Virus record (IMG/VR): IMGVR_UViG_3300041409_000307
Coordinates: 1-22,095 of that record
Strand: one strand, 5' to 3'
Length of the DNA stretch: 22,095 nucleotides
Source of the DNA: a virus
In this document: piece after piece, positions 20,140 to 22,095 of the stretch
How the letters are laid out: every line of letters begins with the position of its first letter
Numbering within the stretch: the stretch's first letter is position 1
Translations under genes and position numbers: made by a program
Notes under the pieces: generated by a model
Seen by the model: only the letters and a program-made list of their open reading frames with translations
Database searches by the model: none
Told to the model about the DNA's origin: nothing

Positions 20140-20360
20140 CGGGCGCCTTCCCGGGTGAGGGCGCAGGTGACGCAGCCGGGGACGGGGCAGGTGGTGTGCC
20201 GGTCGAGGTTGTGGTCGAAGCCGTCGTGGGGGTCGTCGAGGCTGCCGATGGCCCGGTCGACGGCGCGGTTGGTTTCGACCCAGTCGAGGAGCAGGTGCAC
20301 GCCGTAGCGGATGAGGGCGAGGGCCGCGGCGATGGTGAGGCATGCGGCGGTGGTGGTCAT
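20136..20360 (-). CDS. Small membrane protein with C-terminal cysteine motif (74 aa)
   Basis: ATG 20360. The N-terminal 25 residues form a hydrophobic helix (ACLTIAAALALIRYGVHLLL). The remainder is soluble, with a C-terminal CPVPGCVTC motif that could bind zinc. Overlaps both neighbours by 4 nt. No clear ribosome binding site, so translational coupling is likely. No family recognised. Confidence 0.65.
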   Translation of the reverse strand: MTTTAACLTIAAALALIRYGVHLLLDWVETNRAVDRAIGSLDDPHDGFDHNLDRHTTCPVPGCVTCALTREGAR

Positions 20361-20608
20361 GATGCGGCCTGCTCTCGGGTGATGGGTGGGGCGGTGGCGG
20401 CGTGGGTGTGCCATTCGCGTGCGGCGTGGTCGATGCGTTCGGGGGTGCCGGTTTCGGGTCGCCACGGGGTGCCGGTCCACCAGCAGGGGGATGTGCACTG
20501 TGGGCGGATGCGGCCGTGGGTGAGGAACCGCAGTTCGTACTGGTGGCCGTTGATGGCGGCTACCTCGCGCCACCCTGCGGGCTGCTGGAAGGTCACGTCG
20601 TCGGTCAT
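20357..20608 (-). CDS. Hypothetical protein (83 aa)
   Basis: ATG 20608 with GAGGTGG 7 nt upstream. Aromatic-rich: GWREVAAINGHQYELRFLTH, CWWTGTPWRP and REWHTHA. Two cysteines (QCTSPCWW) are present. No known domain. Four-base overlap with both neighbours. Confidence 0.65.
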   Translation of the reverse strand: MTDDVTFQQPAGWREVAAINGHQYELRFLTHGRIRPQCTSPCWWTGTPWRPETGTPERIDHAAREWHTHAATAPPITREQAAS

Positions 20609-21207
20609 GACGCCACCACCTCGGGCCAGGCGACGTTGTCGAGCACCGCGCGCTGTGCGGCCGGGACGACTGAGACGCCGGTGAGATGGTCGATGCCCAT
20701 GGCGGCGAGCCACAGGGCGTCGCAGCGGTTGTCGTCGCCGGAGCCGGTGTCGATGTCGGGGAACCGGCGTGCGGTGGCGTCCACGACCGCGCCCTTGTTC
20801 GCGGTGCCCTTGCCGGTGGCGTATTTCTTGAGCGCCGTCGGGGCGACCTCCACCAGCGCGAACCCGTGCGCGAGGATGTCGTTTACCACCAGCCACCACA
20901 GGCCCGATCGGTCGTGCATGTGCCCGTTCTGCCGCGAGTACGCGGGCTGCTCGATCAGCACAAGGTCCAGTCCCGGACGGGTGACAAGGTGGCTGAGGAT
21001 CTCGTTGCGGACCCGTTCGAGACGCTCGGCGCGGTCCAGCAGCGTCGCGGTCTCCTTGCCCTTCGACCGGACGAGCCACGTCGTGGCGCCGTCGCTCATG
21101 CCGGTGGCGGTCAGCGACAGGTCGACGCCGATGACGTGGCGGTGGTGCTCCGTTCCCGGCCGGGTCTCCCTTTCACGGCCGGGAACGGAGGTCTCGGTGG
21201 CGGTCAC
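20605..21207 (-). CDS. RuvC-like Holliday junction resolvase
   Basis: A 200-aa resolvase of the RuvC/RNase H fold. Acidic catalytic residues are visible: D29 in VIGVDLSLTATG, E86 in LVLIEQPAY, and D159/D163 in GDDNRCDALWLA; KKYATGKGTANKGAV matches the family's Lys/Gly-rich segment. It would cut four-way junctions during phage recombination or clear branched DNA before packaging. GTG 21207 with GGGAGG 5 nt upstream was chosen. Residues 6-20 are coded by a perfect 15-bp inverted repeat, so the first 24 residues may be a non-conserved leader before the fold. Confidence 0.9.
   Translation of the reverse strand: MTATETSVPGRERETRPGTEHHRHVIGVDLSLTATGMSDGATTWLVRSKGKETATLLDRAERLERVRNEILSHLVTRPGLDLVLIEQPAYSRQNGHMHDRSGLWWLVVNDILAHGFALVEVAPTALKKYATGKGTANKGAVVDATARRFPDIDTGSGDDNRCDALWLAAMGIDHLTGVSVVPAAQRAVLDNVAWPEVVAS
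21148..21190. repeat. Perfect 15-bp inverted repeat in the 5' end of the resolvase gene
   Basis: CTCCGTTCCCGGCCG (21148-21162), a 13-nt spacer, and CGGCCGGGAACGGAG (21176-21190) are exact reverse complements. The arms are GC-rich, so a strong mRNA hairpin or a DNA cruciform can form. It begins 17 nt into the coding region. Confidence 0.75.
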
Positions 21208-21440
21208 TGGAACCTCCCGAGGAGCAGCACCGTCGCCGCGTCCAGCCGGTCCATGTCGCCCAGGCAGCCGACGGTGAACACTTCGGCCCACGCGTCGTTG
21301 ATCAGGCCCTGCACGGTGTCCCGTCCGGCGACGTGCGTGAGGGCGAACACCAACCCGGGCATGTCGCGGTTTTTGGGGCTGAGCGCCCAGAACGCCACGA
21401 ACTCGGCGGCCTGCGGGAGTGTCCACGTCGCGGCGGTCAT
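21204..21440 (-). CDS. Small paralogous protein (78 aa), copy 1
   Basis: ATG 21440 with GAGG upstream. It contains PQAAEFVAFWALSPKNRDMP and ends DAATVLLLGRFQ. The upstream neighbour has the same elements: QAAELVLDLAVGVDPDDMP and DAGLALLARFR. The two align over their length as tandem duplicates. Mainly helical; function unknown. Four-base overlaps on both sides. Confidence 0.65.
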   Translation of the reverse strand: MTAATWTLPQAAEFVAFWALSPKNRDMPGLVFALTHVAGRDTVQGLINDAWAEVFTVGCLGDMDRLDAATVLLLGRFQ

Positions 21441-21709
21441 CGGAACCTCGCCAGTAGCGCGAGGCCGGCGTCCACGAGCAGGTCCATCTGCGCCTCCCGG
21501 CGCTCCTGGTACTCGGTGATGGTCTGTGCCCGCAACACGTCGACCAGGTCGATCTGCCGGGCTTCCAGCAGGTGCCGCAGCACGGTCCGCTCGTCGGCCT
21601 CCGTAGCGAGCCATGCGGCGAGGCGCGGCATGTCGTCGGGGTCGACGCCGACCGCCAGGTCCAGCACCAGCTCGGCCGCCTGCACGGCGGTCATCTCCGG
21701 GGCGGTCAC
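21437..21709 (-). CDS. Small paralogous protein (90 aa), copy 2
   Basis: GTG 21709 is taken as start because it overlaps the upstream stop as GTGA; an in-frame ATG five codons later (MTAVQAAEL) is an alternative. The protein is helical with DDMPRLAAWLATEADERTV and IDLVDVLRAQTITEY, ending in LLARFR. It is the longer paralog of the 78-aa gene that follows. Function unknown. Confidence 0.65.
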   Translation of the reverse strand: MTAPEMTAVQAAELVLDLAVGVDPDDMPRLAAWLATEADERTVLRHLLEARQIDLVDVLRAQTITEYQERREAQMDLLVDAGLALLARFR

Positions 21710-22095
21710 GACGCACCGTCCAGCGGCGGCTCGTCCGACGGCGGCTGCGGATCCAACGCGTCGATCAGCCTCGACGCCTCCGACACGGTCAACGTCTTCG
21801 ACGTCGACACCTCACGGCCGAGCACATCGGACATCCACGCCAGACGCTGAGGACGCATCTCGTCCCCCGCCAGGTGGTTGTCACCCAGCAGCGCGAACAA
21901 CATCCGGTGCTGCTCCTCGGACCGCAGCGGCTCCGGCCCGTCAGACTCGTCCAGCGACGGCTCCGGCATCTGCGGCGGTGCGGGCTTCACGGCCCGCCGG
22001 CGTGCCGTCCGCGCGGGGGCCTGTTCCTCGTTCTCGACGGTCACCACGTCCGCGACGCCGTCGCGCAGCTCCTCGACGGAGTAGGGGATGCCGAG
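21706..22095 (-). CDS. C-terminal part of a protein continuing beyond the window, possibly recombination-related
   Basis: The frame is open to the right edge, reading LGIPYSVEELRDGVADVV at its first visible residues, so the start lies outside. GTG 22047 is an internal codon. The visible 129 residues have an Arg/Pro-rich linker and then a compact helical domain: RSEEQHRMLFALLGDNHLAG, WMSDVLGREVSTSKTLT, EASRLIDALD. This kind of C-terminal domain occurs at the end of phage RecT/ERF-like annealing proteins and other recombination proteins in actinophages. Its place before a RuvC resolvase fits that, but the diagnostic N-terminal part is not visible. Confidence 0.45.
   Translation of the reverse strand, partial: LGIPYSVEELRDGVADVVTVENEEQAPARTARRRAVKPAPPQMPEPSLDESDGPEPLRSEEQHRMLFALLGDNHLAGDEMRPQRLAWMSDVLGREVSTSKTLTVSEASRLIDALDPQPPSDEPPLDGAS

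Overview
The window looks like phage or prophage DNA from a high-GC actinobacterium. It has strong G/C bias at third codon positions, many GTG starts, a WhiB-family regulator and a siphovirus-type packaging and head cassette. No integrase, attachment site, tail gene or bacterial housekeeping gene is visible, so free phage and prophage cannot be told apart. Nearly every gene is on the minus strand, so transcription runs from high to low coordinates.

Right block (22095 down to 10923): 29 tightly packed early-type genes, of which 27 of 28 junctions overlap by 1 or 4 bases. In order of transcription they include the tail end of a possible recombination protein, two paralogous small proteins, a RuvC-like resolvase, a DNA methyltransferase, a WhiB regulator, a double-HTH protein, an HNH protein, a DnaD/O-like replication initiator with 12-bp in-frame repeats that may be the origin, and many small unknown proteins, several with Zn-binding cysteines. 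A DUF4031 protein, a LAGLIDADG-like mini-protein and a MerR-like HTH protein lie towards the end. The block closes with an intrinsic terminator at 10832-10867.

Middle block (10806 down to 8326): a small helical protein, a DUF1353 protein, a 58-aa protein, a 21-aa hydrophobic peptide and a phage sigma factor. Then comes one isolated plus-strand 41-aa gene, a small HNH nuclease, and a roughly 260-bp non-coding stretch carrying a hairpin and a promoter/operator.

Left block (8325 to 1): the late cassette of a stand-alone prim-pol protein, small and large terminase, portal, MuF-like protein, a zinc-finger HNH endonuclease, a scaffold-like protein, lambda D-like decoration protein and a major capsid protein that runs off the left edge. 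Two regulatory patterns mark this block. One is a CTAG-containing promoter/operator motif found before the prim-pol gene and before the HNH-scaffold-capsid group. The other is a 24-bp-spaced tandem CCCATGNCGGG element placed at the ribosome binding sites of both the scaffold and the small terminase genes. With the sigma factor just upstream, these suggest dedicated late-gene control. That link is inference.
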